Positions 46,230 to 55,501 are shown, counted from the first letter of the stretch. The stretch: DNA of 64,000 nucleotides from JABMMZ01 sp040403495 (GCA_040403495.1 JBBAKM010000002.1:124001-188000), one strand, 5' to 3'. Made by a program: numbers and translations. Notes: a model not told the origin generated them from the letters alone.

Positions 46230-47650
46230 GTTTTCATTTGTGCAGCCTTAATACTTATTGATGGTGGAAATGAGGATGACAATGGAGAATTGATCCAAAT
46301 ATCTGGAGACAATGGCATTTTTTGAGTTTCAGAAACCTCTTGCCAATAGTCAGCTGCATCAGAAGGTTGTCTAATACGACCCATTTTACCTTTTAAATCA
46401 TCCCAACTAGGAAGAAGACCTCCTAACAGATATTTTATTTCAAAGTACTCACCATATTTTAAGGACAATTTTCTGAGTTGAGGTTGAACTATCCAACAGG
46501 TAGAGCAAACAGGGTCAGTGAAGTATGAAATTTCTATTTTTGAGTCAACAAGGATTTCTTCCTCTTTTTTAAGATTCTGTATGAGTGGAATTTTAACAGT
46601 TTTGTTAGTGTTGTCTAAAAAATTGTTTTTTATTTCCCTGCCTAGTGAAATATGTTCTTTGATTCTTGGCGCTCTTGTTTCATAAAACTGATTAAATGCA
46701 CCACTAATAGTAGGATTTTGTTGAAGTAAATTGGACAGTGTGTAAGCATCAATAAGAGCGTTAGTAGTACCTGCACTTGTAAATGGTAAAGCGACGTGTG
46801 CTGCATCTCCAATTAGCACGACATTGTCTTTGTGAAAACTAGGTAACAAATCAAAATCTGTAGATTGCCATAAAAAATTCTTTGAAAAATCATTAAATGA
46901 CAGAAGGTTACGAACTTCTTCGGGGAACTGTTCTAATAGAGATAAACAATGGTTTTTGATAGATTCTGGTCCGTCAAATTCAGCTTTTTGCAACCTAACA
47001 TCGTATTGGATATACCAAACCATCTCATCATTTGAACATGGAATATAGCCAAAAGCAATACCTTGTTGTAAGCAGTTAATTTTATTAAAGGTGTTTAGTG
47101 ATTTTTGAATTAACTCTTTATTTTTAATAATACCTACAATTTCTCTAACTTCGGATTTAGAAAATTCAACCTCACCAAATAGACTATTTCGGACTTTTGA
47201 CCGAACACCATCTGCACCTACAAAAAGGTCGCCATATTCAATGTCTCCATTCTCAAATTCAACAGCAACAACACGGTTGTTTTTGTATGTAAAATTTTTA
47301 AAACTGCGGTCAAATTGAATGGTATCCTCTGGTAAAAAATGATTGATAAAGGAGAGTATGTCGCTCCTTTTCATGCAAATCCATGATTCTAATTCTGTAT
47401 GTTGTAATAGTTCATCGTCTGCTTTTTTGAGCTTAATTTCATCGATAATTTGTCCAGGAATTTCAATGTTAGGATTCGTTAAGGTTAGTTTTTGCAAAAT
47501 ATCCATTGCATCAGGATGCAACAAAAAAGCATGACCTAACCTTTGGTTTTTGGAACTGCGTTCATTTAATGATATTTGATGCCCTTTTTGATGTAAAAAT
47601 TCACCTAATGCCATGCCTGCAATACCACTACCTAAAATCACTATTTTCAT
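46223..47650 (-). CDS. FAD monooxygenase with N-terminal half of an SpxH/DsbA-like domain
   Basis: 475 residues before the frameshift. Group A flavin monooxygenase: GSGIAG (7-12, FAD dinucleotide), GADGVRSKVR (145-154, DG motif) and LIGDAAHVALP (279-289, GD motif). From residue 371 a thioredoxin-like domain starts (YFTDPVCSTCWIVQP, Cys382/Cys385, then GGLLPSWDD), the pattern of the SpxH/YjbH Thioredoxin_5 group. It stops at 46223 by frameshift, with the remainder at 45720-46229. Oxygenation coupled to a thiol domain is unusual and I know of no described example. Coupled by ATGA to the aminotransferase, so the pair probably acts in one small-molecule pathway. Substrate unknown. Confidence 0.7.
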   Translation of the reverse strand: MKIVILGSGIAGMALGEFLHQKGHQISLNERSSKNQRLGHAFLLHPDAMDILQKLTLTNPNIEIPGQIIDEIKLKKADDELLQHTELESWICMKRSDILSFINHFLPEDTIQFDRSFKNFTYKNNRVVAVEFENGDIEYGDLFVGADGVRSKVRNSLFGEVEFSKSEVREIVGIIKNKELIQKSLNTFNKINCLQQGIAFGYIPCSNDEMVWYIQYDVRLQKAEFDGPESIKNHCLSLLEQFPEEVRNLLSFNDFSKNFLWQSTDFDLLPSFHKDNVVLIGDAAHVALPFTSAGTTNALIDAYTLSNLLQQNPTISGAFNQFYETRAPRIKEHISLGREIKNNFLDNTNKTVKIPLIQNLKKEEEILVDSKIEISYFTDPVCSTCWIVQPQLRKLSLKYGEYFEIKYLLGGLLPSWDDLKGKMGRIRQPSDAADYWQEVSETQKMPLSPDIWINSPLSSSFPPSISIKAAQMKTN

Positions 47651-48819
47651 AACTCATTGAATGTAAATTGTATCCTTTGTAAAGCTTCTGTTAATATTTT
47701 TTCTGAAGTTGCAAAACTCAATCTGATGTGTCCTTCTGCTCTTTCGCCAAACCATTTGCTTAATCCTGGAACAACAGCTACTTTGGCTTTTTCGAGCAGC
47801 AATTGATGGACTTGCGATTCATTCAGTCCTGTTTCACTGATATTGGGAAATGCCAAATAACATCCTTGAGGTGCATTGCAATGAATTCCTTTTATTAAAT
47901 TGAGTTCATTAACACATAGATTTCTCATTTTGCTCAAGTGTTCAATAAATAATGTTAACCAATAGTCACATTCATTTAAGGCGCTAACAACCGCAACTTG
48001 AGCTAAGACATTACAACCATTTACAGTTGAGTTATGCTCCGATTCATTAAGTATTTTGGTGAATAAGGCTTCATTTGGCGCTATTACACTACCTACTCTA
48101 AGTCCAGCTAATCCATATGATTTGCTATATCCCGTTACAATAATTGTTTGATTTTTAATTGCCTCATTAATGGAAGCAATACTTTTATACTGAAATGGCT
48201 CAAAGACAATGTCACTCCATATTTCATCCGATAAAATGATGAGATTATGAGCAACAGCGATTTCACCAATTTGTTTTAATTCATAACTGTTCAGAACTCT
48301 ACCCGTTGGATTGATAGGGTTGCAAATACAAATCAGTTTTGTTTGTTTGTTGATTAATGATTTTAATGCATTAATATCCAAATTTTCATTGGGATTTAAT
48401 GGAATAGAAAAGGGTACAACTGTAGCATTGGCAGCCTTAACAGAATGGGCAAATAAAAAATCACAAGGATTAAAAACAATAGCTTCGTCACCCAGAGATA
48501 GAAAAGTTTTGCAGACGGCATACAAGCCATAAGCAGCACTGTTTACTGCTAACACATTTTTTGGGTGAACCTCAACTTGTCTTTTGTTTAAATAATATCG
48601 CGCTACTGCTTCACGAAACTTAGGGATTCCCTCAACAGGTGCGTACGAAAAGTAACGGTCTCTTGCATATTTTTGTATGGCTTCACTTATTTCTGGCGCA
48701 CAAGGAAAATCGGGATCAGCAGCCGTTAGTGGAATAACTCCCTCGTTATGAGTGGCCCACCTTAAATTATAAGCTCTCTCTTTTAATATCTCTAAATTAA
48801 TGCTTTCGTTACTAAACAT
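47647..48819 (-). CDS. PLP-dependent aminotransferase class I/II
   Basis: 390 residues. Fold type I motifs: NPINPTGR (167-174), Asp198 in LSDEIW, and PLP lysine 233 in TGYSKSYGLAGLRVG. Length and motifs fit the aspartate/aromatic aminotransferase (AspC/PatB-like) group; the substrate cannot be assigned. It overlaps the FAD-monooxygenase gene by ATGA and is first in that operon. Promoter box 35 nt before the ATG. Confidence 0.85.
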   Translation of the reverse strand: MFSNESINLEILKERAYNLRWATHNEGVIPLTAADPDFPCAPEISEAIQKYARDRYFSYAPVEGIPKFREAVARYYLNKRQVEVHPKNVLAVNSAAYGLYAVCKTFLSLGDEAIVFNPCDFLFAHSVKAANATVVPFSIPLNPNENLDINALKSLINKQTKLICICNPINPTGRVLNSYELKQIGEIAVAHNLIILSDEIWSDIVFEPFQYKSIASINEAIKNQTIIVTGYSKSYGLAGLRVGSVIAPNEALFTKILNESEHNSTVNGCNVLAQVAVVSALNECDYWLTLFIEHLSKMRNLCVNELNLIKGIHCNAPQGCYLAFPNISETGLNESQVHQLLLEKAKVAVVPGLSKWFGERAEGHIRLSFATSEKILTEALQRIQFTFNEL

Positions 48820-49171
48820 ACACGTTTAAGAAAATTTGTGTTATATTGTGATTACAAACATAAGGTTTGTTGTACTTATTTTTAATAGAATTTAATAAAT
48901 ATTTGAGTAATTCTGTATAAATTAAGTAAATTACTAATAATTTTATTTTCAAATAATTTTATTAACAAGCTTATATACAGACAAATATATTTGATTGTCA
49001 AAAAATAAGTCAAGTTAAAAAGTGTTAATAATTTAATATTTAATAATACAACATTTATTATATTTGTACTGTTAAATATAGTAAAAAGTTCTTGTTTTTG
49101 GGTTTATTGTCCTATCAATTCTGTTTAAGAAAACTTAATACAAAGGGAGGAATGGGATAGAAAAAGAATAT
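48820..49171. other. Intergenic, AT-rich
   Basis: 352 bp. It holds the aminotransferase promoter box and two promoter-like words with no gene behind them: a self-complementary CAAATATATTTG (48982-48993) and a plus-strand TATATTTG (49059-49066). Nothing else recognisable. Confidence 0.5.
48855..48862 (-). promoter_or_regulatory. -7 promoter box for the aminotransferase operon
   Basis: TATGTTTG on the minus strand, 35 nt before ATG 48819. Confidence 0.45.
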
Positions 49172-50521
49172 TTAAGGTAAAATTGTAAAAATTTCTTCTT
49201 GTTTTATCTGTTTTCTTAATCGCCACTCATTGGGAAATAAGTTATTAATTCTGTTACCAGCAAATTTACCCAACCCAATAGGAATGTTTTTATAAGTTAA
49301 GGTTACGTACCCTTTGCTTGAACTGGAATGTGGAATAATTTGTTTGCCGATATATTGTATAGCTTGTTCTAAACTTAGTTCAATACTTGGCCAACTTTCA
49401 ATATTAAAGTGTTGTGAAAAAACGAGCTCGCCCGAGGGAATCATCAGTTGTTGGTTTTGTGTTCCAACACTCGTGCCTACTTGAACTATTTTTAATTGTT
49501 TTGAAATCTGTTTGTAAAAATCAAATAACTGTGGTTTTGCTGCAGAAATTTCATTTCTGAATTTAAAAAAATCAACGTCAGTATTAATCAATTGTTGCCA
49601 ATCAGAACCTACTTTTTCTGTTTTTATGGAGTTGTCTATTCCATTGTCAATACTTTCTCCTGAGGTCTCTGTTTTTTGAAGCAATGCAATAAAAAATCCC
49701 TCGCCTTGATGCGTGTGTGGCATCATTTGGTATGAACTTTCTAATTTATTTTCAAAATGAAAGGGAACGGATTTAAAACCATTTTGTTCTAAATATTCAA
49801 TCTGTGCTTCGTTTTCTCCCGGATTGTAAGTGCATGTGCTGTAGATAATAAATCCACCTTCTTTAACACATTTAACTATCTCTTGAAGAATCCTTTTTTG
49901 TCTCAACTCACAAGTTTGAACATTGTCAACAGTCCATTGTTCTGTCGCATTTGGGTCTTTTCTAAACAAACCTTCACCGCTGCATGGTGCATCAACAACC
50001 ACAACATCAAAAATTTCACCAAGTTGCGAAAAATCACGACTGTCGTTGTTGCAAATGATGGTATTGGGAAATCCCCATTTTAATAAATTTTCTTTTAATA
50101 CAGAGACTCTTGTTTGGATGACTTCATTGCTTAACAAAATATCATTGTCATTGAGTAACGATGATAGATGTGTGGATTTTCCTCCGGGTGCAGCACATAA
50201 ATCTAAAACCTTTAAGTCTGTATCAATAAGTTCTCTAATTTTAGCAAAGGCTTGTTCTAGAACCATACTCGAAGCCTCTTGAACGTAATAGGCTCCTGCA
50301 TGCCAAAGTGGGTCAGATACAAATAACGGACGCTCAGGTAAATAATAGCCTGTGGAACACCATTTGACTTTTGAATAATTTAGCTCAGTATTTAACTTCT
50401 GTTTGTTTATTCTGAATGAAACCGGAGTTTCAGTATTTAACGCAGCCTCAAATTCCAAATAAGCTTGTTCTCCCAACTGATTGAGAAGACGTTCTTTAAA
50501 TGCATTTGGCAACTGAATCAT
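49172..50521 (-). CDS. NOL1/NOP2/Sun-family rRNA m5C methyltransferase (RsmF-like)
   Basis: 449 residues. SAM-binding DLCAAPGGKSTHL, and the two family Cys in VVVDAPCSGEGLFRKDP and YSTCTYNPGENE (the second is the catalytic nucleophile position), plus the N-terminal RsmF-type domain (PVSFRINKQKL) and a C-terminal PUA-like RNA-binding part ending in FPNEWRLRKQ. It probably methylates 16S rRNA cytosine; the exact site is not visible. Its start overlaps the end of the EamA gene by ATGA. Confidence 0.9.
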   Translation of the reverse strand: MIQLPNAFKERLLNQLGEQAYLEFEAALNTETPVSFRINKQKLNTELNYSKVKWCSTGYYLPERPLFVSDPLWHAGAYYVQEASSMVLEQAFAKIRELIDTDLKVLDLCAAPGGKSTHLSSLLNDNDILLSNEVIQTRVSVLKENLLKWGFPNTIICNNDSRDFSQLGEIFDVVVVDAPCSGEGLFRKDPNATEQWTVDNVQTCELRQKRILQEIVKCVKEGGFIIYSTCTYNPGENEAQIEYLEQNGFKSVPFHFENKLESSYQMMPHTHQGEGFFIALLQKTETSGESIDNGIDNSIKTEKVGSDWQQLINTDVDFFKFRNEISAAKPQLFDFYKQISKQLKIVQVGTSVGTQNQQLMIPSGELVFSQHFNIESWPSIELSLEQAIQYIGKQIIPHSSSSKGYVTLTYKNIPIGLGKFAGNRINNLFPNEWRLRKQIKQEEIFTILP

Positions 50522-51393
50522 GATCTACGCGCTAATGTAATACCTAGTAAAATTAATAACATACCTGATACCTGAAATAAACCAATTGGTTCCCCATCCA
50601 AAATACCCCAAAAATAAGCGAATATAGGTATTAGATAAGTAACAGAAGCTGCAAAAATAGCAGTCGTTTTTTTAACTAATGTGTTAAAAACTATGAGTGA
50701 AATGGCAGAACCAATAACGCCTAACAAAATAATATATAAAAGTGGTTTTAGCGATTCTTCTTGCATTGCTACATTAAATGCACCTGTCTGTAAAGCCATT
50801 ATTAAAGCCGGAATTGAAACAATACTCAAAGGAATCATGCTGTTTACAATTGCAGTATTGTGGCTTAATTTTGATTTGATAATATTAACATTGATGCCAT
50901 ATAAAAAAGCTGCTAAAATTACTTTAGAACAAGGAATCAAATAATCTATTTCAAACTGAAACCCATCTTTGGTTTTGGAAAAAATAAGAAGCAATGAACC
51001 CGCTAAGCCAATGATTATTCCTATGGCTTGTGATACCTTAAACAGTTGTGAAAACAGGACGACTCCTGTTAAAAGCGCAAAAAAAGGAGTCATTGCATTC
51101 AAGGCTCCCGATAATGAACTTGGAATTTCAGCACCTGCACTCGCAAATAGATAAGCAGGAATTAGGTTTCCTAATGCGCCTGATAAACTTAAAAACAACC
51201 AATCTTTTTTACTTAGTTTTCTAAATTCTCTTACAAAGAAATAGGCGCCTACACTTCCTGCAAATACTAGTCGCAATGAGGCCAATTGGAAGGGTGTAAA
51301 AGCAACTAATCCCTTTTTCATTAGGATAAAAGAACTGCCCCAAACAAGTCCTAAAAAAAAGAGCGTCAAAAACATTTTTAAGTCAATTTTCAC
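50518..51393 (-). CDS. EamA-family (DMT) transporter
   Basis: 291 residues, ten hydrophobic helices in two five-helix halves (GLVWGSSFILMKKGL and LLGVIGSAISLIVFNTLV), the DMT/EamA permease fold. Substrate unknown. The start is GTG at 51393 with a -7 box ending 5 nt upstream; an ATG at 51375 is an alternative. First gene of an operon with the rRNA methyltransferase (4-nt overlap). Confidence 0.85.
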   Translation of the reverse strand: MKIDLKMFLTLFFLGLVWGSSFILMKKGLVAFTPFQLASLRLVFAGSVGAYFFVREFRKLSKKDWLFLSLSGALGNLIPAYLFASAGAEIPSSLSGALNAMTPFFALLTGVVLFSQLFKVSQAIGIIIGLAGSLLLIFSKTKDGFQFEIDYLIPCSKVILAAFLYGINVNIIKSKLSHNTAIVNSMIPLSIVSIPALIMALQTGAFNVAMQEESLKPLLYIILLGVIGSAISLIVFNTLVKKTTAIFAASVTYLIPIFAYFWGILDGEPIGLFQVSGMLLILLGITLARRS

Positions 51394-51398
51394 GGGCG

Positions 51399-51406
51399 CA
51401 AAAGTA
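51399..51406 (-). promoter_or_regulatory. -7 promoter box for eamA-RsmF-like operon
   Basis: TACTTTTG on the minus strand, ending 5 nt before the GTG at 51393, which supports that GTG and predicts a leaderless mRNA. Confidence 0.45.
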
Positions 51407-51466
51407 CTCTTTTTCTAATCATTCAACTTTGAATATTTTGCTATTCTTGTATTTTTATATTTTGTG

Positions 51467-51474
51467 TATCTTTA
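51467..51474 (+). promoter_or_regulatory. Near-consensus -7/-33 promoter for the second subtilase
   Basis: TATCTTTA (one mismatch) with TTG at 51447-51449, 17 nt upstream. Its position excludes the in-frame GTG at 51464 and favours the ATG at 51488. Confidence 0.45.
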
Positions 51475-51487
51475 CAACTTTACAATT

Positions 51488-53674
51488 ATGCTTAAAAAAT
51501 TACTTTTAGTATCTGTTATTTTTGCTTGTGCTCAAGTGTTATTTTCTCAAGCTCAATTTTCTCCCGCAACCAAGCGTTTTTTGTTTGAATTAAAACAATC
51601 CAAACCAGCCAAACGCAACGACAATATTGTACCTAATGTTCAGCTTATCAATGAATATGCCTTGTATTATAAAAATCAATCTTATTATATTGGAGCCCTT
51701 TTGTTGGTGGAATCTTCTAAGTTTAATTCCAGTGAATTAAGTGCAAAAGGAATTGCAAATTTTAATCAAAAAGGCAATATTTATTCTGTAAGAGTGCCTG
51801 TTCAATTTTTGGAATCTTTGGCCCAATTAAGTGGCGTTTTATTGGTTGACATAGGTGACCCATTGTTCCCCGATTTGGAAAATGCTATTAAAACAACCCG
51901 AGTTGACAGTGTTCATAGAGGTTTAGGGTCATTGCCACGTGCTTACACAGGAAAAGGAGTTGTTGTAGCCGTTATCGATTGGGGGTTCGACTATACTCAT
52001 CCCATGTTTTATGACAGCACTCTTAAGCGTTACCGTGTGGTTAGGGCTTGGGATCAAAATAAATTATCGGGTCCTCCACCCAATGGATTCGATTTTGGAA
52101 CGGCTTATGAAACCCAAGCTGATTTATTGGCAGCTCAACAAGATACATTGTATGTTTTTGGTCCCGGCTCGCATGGAACTCACGTCGCAGGAATAGCAGC
52201 TGGAGGAGGTGCAGGTGTCAATTTAATGGGAATGGCTCCCGAAAGTGATTTAATACTAATCTCCCTGAAAAGAGATGCGCCCTCATTGATTGATGCCTAT
52301 CACTACATCGAACAATATGCTAGCAAAGTGAATAAACCATTTGTGGTAAACATGAGTTTTGGTAATCATTTGGGTCCTCACGATGGCACAACGCTTGAAA
52401 ATATCGGAATTGATGCCTTTGCAGGTAAAGGAAAAATATTGGTAGGCTCTGCAGGAAACAATGGGGATGCTAATTTTCATATTCAACAAGCTTTTAAATC
52501 AAGTTTAGATACTCTGAGAACAATAGTAAACTTCACAACTTTACCCGACTATTTCGGACAAACCTTATCGATGTGGGGCTCCAAAAATTCTTCCTTTTCG
52601 GTTCGTTTAAGTTTGCTTAATAACCAAAGAAGAAGCTTATTGACCTCCACATGGTTTTCAACTTTAAAAGACACTGTTTTTAATCAAATAATAGGGAATA
52701 GTAATGGCGATTCTATTGAAATGCGATTTACCATAACCAATTCTTTTGTAACCAACCAAAAACCTAATATTAGAGTTGATATTAGAAAGAAAGGGAATTT
52801 AAAACTATTGCTTGAAGCAGTAAGTAATACAAATTGCAATTTGCATGTATGGAACAATGTTAGGCTTTTTAATCGTTATACCAATTGGGGAGTGCCTTTT
52901 ACAGCCGATTTCAATAACACTAAACCTGGAAATACGGCTTATGGTGTAGGAGAGCCCGCAGGAGTGGGTAAAAATGTATTGACGGTTGCTTCATACCGTT
53001 CCGAAGTTTCTTTGCCCAATGGCCTCACATTTTATGGTCAAATCTCTAATTTTTCGAGCCATGGCCCTACTGTGGATGAAAGAAGAAAACCCGATATTGC
53101 TGGTCCCGGCCAATTGGTCATTTCATCTGTTAATTCTTTCGACCCCAATCCCGGAACAATTGCAGAAACAACCCAATTTAATGGCAAGAATTATCAGTTT
53201 GTGGCTTTTTCAGGAACATCAATGTCGGGTCCAGCTGTGGCAGGAATTGTTGCACTAATGCTCGAAATGAATCCAAACTTAAACCACACTCAAATAAAAG
53301 AAATAATTCAAGAAACAGCAAGATTGGACAAACATACGGGTCCAATAGCAGATACAGGATCATTGATATGGGGTAGGGGTAAAATAAATGCTTATGCTGC
53401 ACTTCTCGAGGTAAAGGATAAACATATTGATTTAAATACAAGAAATGTGTTTCCCAATCCTTCAGCACAATATGTGTCATTCTCAACAAATGAAGCGACA
53501 GAATTAGTTGTAATTAATGCGAGCGGAAAACAAGTGATTTCTAATCAATATTCCCAAATTCCCGCAATGCAAACATTGAATTTAAGAGAATTCCCCGATG
53601 GAATTTATTTCTTCAAATTTATAACCAAGTCGGGAGTGTCTGTTGTAAAATGGGTTAAATCGAGCGGTTTTTAA
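51488..53674 (+). CDS. Secreted subtilase (S8) with T9SS type A tail
   Basis: 728 residues from ATG 51488. Signal peptide 1-20, pro-region to about 150, S8 domain with Asp164 (AVIDWGFDYTH), His229 (GSHGTHVAG) and Ser578 (GTSMSGP), then a T9SS type A tail (VFPNPSAQY...DGIYFFKF). The overall plan matches the 27383-29551 subtilase, so they look like paralogues. Exported protease; role unknown. Monocistronic, convergent with the HTH gene. Confidence 0.9.
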   Translation: MLKKLLLVSVIFACAQVLFSQAQFSPATKRFLFELKQSKPAKRNDNIVPNVQLINEYALYYKNQSYYIGALLLVESSKFNSSELSAKGIANFNQKGNIYSVRVPVQFLESLAQLSGVLLVDIGDPLFPDLENAIKTTRVDSVHRGLGSLPRAYTGKGVVVAVIDWGFDYTHPMFYDSTLKRYRVVRAWDQNKLSGPPPNGFDFGTAYETQADLLAAQQDTLYVFGPGSHGTHVAGIAAGGGAGVNLMGMAPESDLILISLKRDAPSLIDAYHYIEQYASKVNKPFVVNMSFGNHLGPHDGTTLENIGIDAFAGKGKILVGSAGNNGDANFHIQQAFKSSLDTLRTIVNFTTLPDYFGQTLSMWGSKNSSFSVRLSLLNNQRRSLLTSTWFSTLKDTVFNQIIGNSNGDSIEMRFTITNSFVTNQKPNIRVDIRKKGNLKLLLEAVSNTNCNLHVWNNVRLFNRYTNWGVPFTADFNNTKPGNTAYGVGEPAGVGKNVLTVASYRSEVSLPNGLTFYGQISNFSSHGPTVDERRKPDIAGPGQLVISSVNSFDPNPGTIAETTQFNGKNYQFVAFSGTSMSGPAVAGIVALMLEMNPNLNHTQIKEIIQETARLDKHTGPIADTGSLIWGRGKINAYAALLEVKDKHIDLNTRNVFPNPSAQYVSFSTNEATELVVINASGKQVISNQYSQIPAMQTLNLREFPDGIYFFKFITKSGVSVVKWVKSSGF

Positions 53675-53712
53675 AGTTCGTATTTTTGTCATCTTTCCTA
53701 ATAAGGGAGCCC

Positions 53713-53949
53713 CTAATTTAAGTTCAATAATTTTTCGTAGTCACTGTCGCTTAAATATTCCAAAAGGTCACTAGGCTGACACTCCAATGCTTTGCATATT
53801 AATTCTAAAGTAGAAAAACGAACGGCTTTTGCTTTATTAGTTTTTAAGATACTCAAATTACTCAAGGTAATTCCTGTAAGTTCACTTAGTTGGGAAAGGC
53901 TCATTTTTCGTTTGGCTAAAATGACATCTAAATTGACAATAATTGGCAT
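53713..53949 (-). CDS. Small XRE-family regulator (YozG-like)
   Basis: 78 residues, almost entirely a Cro/CI helix-turn-helix (LSQLSELTGITLSNLSILKT, with the family-typical PSDLLEYL after it). Such stand-alone regulators frequently follow DUF2975 genes; here the start is 1 nt after the DUF2975 stop. It probably represses its own operon through the palindrome at 54663-54691. Confidence 0.85.
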   Translation of the reverse strand: MPIIVNLDVILAKRKMSLSQLSELTGITLSNLSILKTNKAKAVRFSTLELICKALECQPSDLLEYLSDSDYEKLLNLN

Positions 53950-53950
53950 A

Positions 53951-54649
53951 TTAAATAGTTAATTCTTGGTCTGTTTCAATTTGATTTGCTTTACTGTATG
54001 CCAATGCAATGACTTTTAATAAATTTGCCAATAGGAACAACAAAACAAAACCCGTAAAAAAATCATAACTGTAAGAGTTTAGTTGAATGTATTCATCAAG
54101 CATTTTTCCTATAATAATTGAAATGACACTTACACCAAAGAATTTAATAATGGCAATTCCGCCAATAATTCGAGCTGAAAGAAAGAGTCTTTTACTGTTT
54201 TTTTTATAAAATGTTAAGGAATTGTCTTGTGTCATTGTAAACATATATAAATGAAAGAATAAAGCTATCCATCCAATGGTTATTATGGTATAATAACCTG
54301 TAAAAAAAAGAAGGGAATACTTTGCTTTTGTGTTGTTTTGAAGGTTGTATTTATCACCATAAATTTGTTGTTCATCATTATAAAAGTCATTAATAAAGAC
54401 TATCTCTTGTTTTATTTCATCTCCTTTGATAGAATCTGAAGTGTAGGTTTGGTCTATATATACTCTTTCTATAATCTCGGTTCTATCCGTATATCTATCG
54501 TTTGAATTCATGGTGGATTCGTGTTTGAAAAATGGCACCAAAGTTCTATAGATCATGACACCGCCATATATTGCAAAACACAATGCCGCAAATAGGATGG
54601 TCATTAATAGTGTATTTGAATTTTCAATAATTGATTGAGGTTTTTTCAT
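53951..54649 (-). CDS. DUF2975 membrane protein
   Basis: 232 residues from ATG 54649. Four TM helices (about 15-37, 103-125, 143-165 and 195-215) with a long extracytoplasmic segment between the first two. DUF2975 proteins are of unknown function and are nearly always paired with a small XRE regulator, as here. The frame extends upstream to a TTG at 54682, but that would start inside the operator and upstream of the promoter. Confidence 0.85.
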   Translation of the reverse strand: MKKPQSIIENSNTLLMTILFAALCFAIYGGVMIYRTLVPFFKHESTMNSNDRYTDRTEIIERVYIDQTYTSDSIKGDEIKQEIVFINDFYNDEQQIYGDKYNLQNNTKAKYSLLFFTGYYTIITIGWIALFFHLYMFTMTQDNSLTFYKKNSKRLFLSARIIGGIAIIKFFGVSVISIIIGKMLDEYIQLNSYSYDFFTGFVLLFLLANLLKVIALAYSKANQIETDQELTI

Positions 54650-54653
54650 TTCA

Positions 54654-54661
54654 CAAAGATA
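54654..54661 (-). promoter_or_regulatory. -7 promoter box for DUF2975-HTH operon
   Basis: TATCTTTG on the minus strand, 4 nt before ATG 54649; TTG (54680-54682) lies 18 nt upstream as a -33 element, a good Bacteroidota spacing. Confidence 0.65.
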
Positions 54662-54662
54662 A

Positions 54663-54691
54663 ATATATTTATTGATTATCAATAAATATAT
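54663..54691. promoter_or_regulatory. 29-bp perfect palindrome, candidate operator
   Basis: ATATATTTATTGAT-T-ATCAATAAATATAT: two 14-bp arms around one base, adjoining the -7 box and covering the -33 TTG at its centre. Placement fits repression by the small XRE protein encoded in this operon. The dyad is also close to the end of the upstream GT2 gene's mirror side, but that gene reads away from it. Confidence 0.6.
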
Positions 54692-54709
54692 ATTGTTATT
54701 TAATATTTA

Positions 54710-55501
54710 TTAAAGGCTACCTAGCAATATAGTTTTATCATTTTCTCTTTCAAATGCCAGTTTTTTCTGTGCCAATATTGACTCCATTTTAGCCGTATTG
54801 CTATAGTTTTCTGGATGGTATAAATGGTACTGTATGGCGTGATTTTTTATTTGCAATGAATGAATGCCACATTGTTCCAAGCGCCAATTAATATCAGTGT
54901 CTTCGCCAATACCTGGTTCGTTATATTGTTCATCAAAACCACCCACTAATTCTATGTCTTCTTTAAAAATACTCCAATTGCAACCCCAAAAACCACTTTT
55001 TTGTTTGGGTTTTAAAAAGGGCAAGTACAAAGCAGCATCTATTCGTTTGCATTGATGAATAAGACAGTTGAACAGTCCCAAACCTTTGATTGAGTTTTCC
55101 TTAATTAGTTTGTCTGACAATGATTTTGATAGCATCACCCTTCTGCCAAAAAGCACTTGTTTAGGTTTCTTGAATTTTAAGTGTGATTTTATAAAATGGG
55201 GGTGAAGGATACAATCACCATCAATGAAAATCAAATAAGGAGAAGTAGCATTTCTAATAGCAGTATTCAGTATTTTACATTTCCTGAATTTCAAATCCTC
55301 TTGTTGAATGTGCTTTATTGTGATATTTGGATTAGGGGAAAAGCTTTTTATGGTATTTTTCATTTCCAAGCTGTCATTGTCTTCGGCAATAATAACTTCG
55401 ACAGGACCATTAAAAGACTGTAAATTAATGCTTTTAAGGATTAATAGCAAAGCCTCAGTGTTTTTATAAACCGATATAATCAGACTTACATAAGGTGTCA
55501 T
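54710..55501 (-). CDS. GT2 family glycosyltransferase
   Basis: 263 residues: N-terminal VSLIISVYKN, EVIIAEDND and FIDGDC (DxD-like metal site), and a C-terminal Glyco_transf_7C-type motif EPGIGEDTDINWRLEQCG. No membrane segment. Sugar and acceptor unknown, probably cell-surface glycan assembly. It stands alone, between the DUF2975 operon and repeat S1. Confidence 0.8.
   Translation of the reverse strand: MTPYVSLIISVYKNTEALLLILKSINLQSFNGPVEVIIAEDNDSLEMKNTIKSFSPNPNITIKHIQQEDLKFRKCKILNTAIRNATSPYLIFIDGDCILHPHFIKSHLKFKKPKQVLFGRRVMLSKSLSDKLIKENSIKGLGLFNCLIHQCKRIDAALYLPFLKPKQKSGFWGCNWSIFKEDIELVGGFDEQYNEPGIGEDTDINWRLEQCGIHSLQIKNHAIQYHLYHPENYSNTAKMESILAQKKLAFERENDKTILLGSL

Noticed and set aside
54650..54682. 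Upstream TTG start of the DUF2975 gene
   Set aside because: It is inside the palindrome and upstream of the -7 box, so it cannot be transcribed from that promoter.
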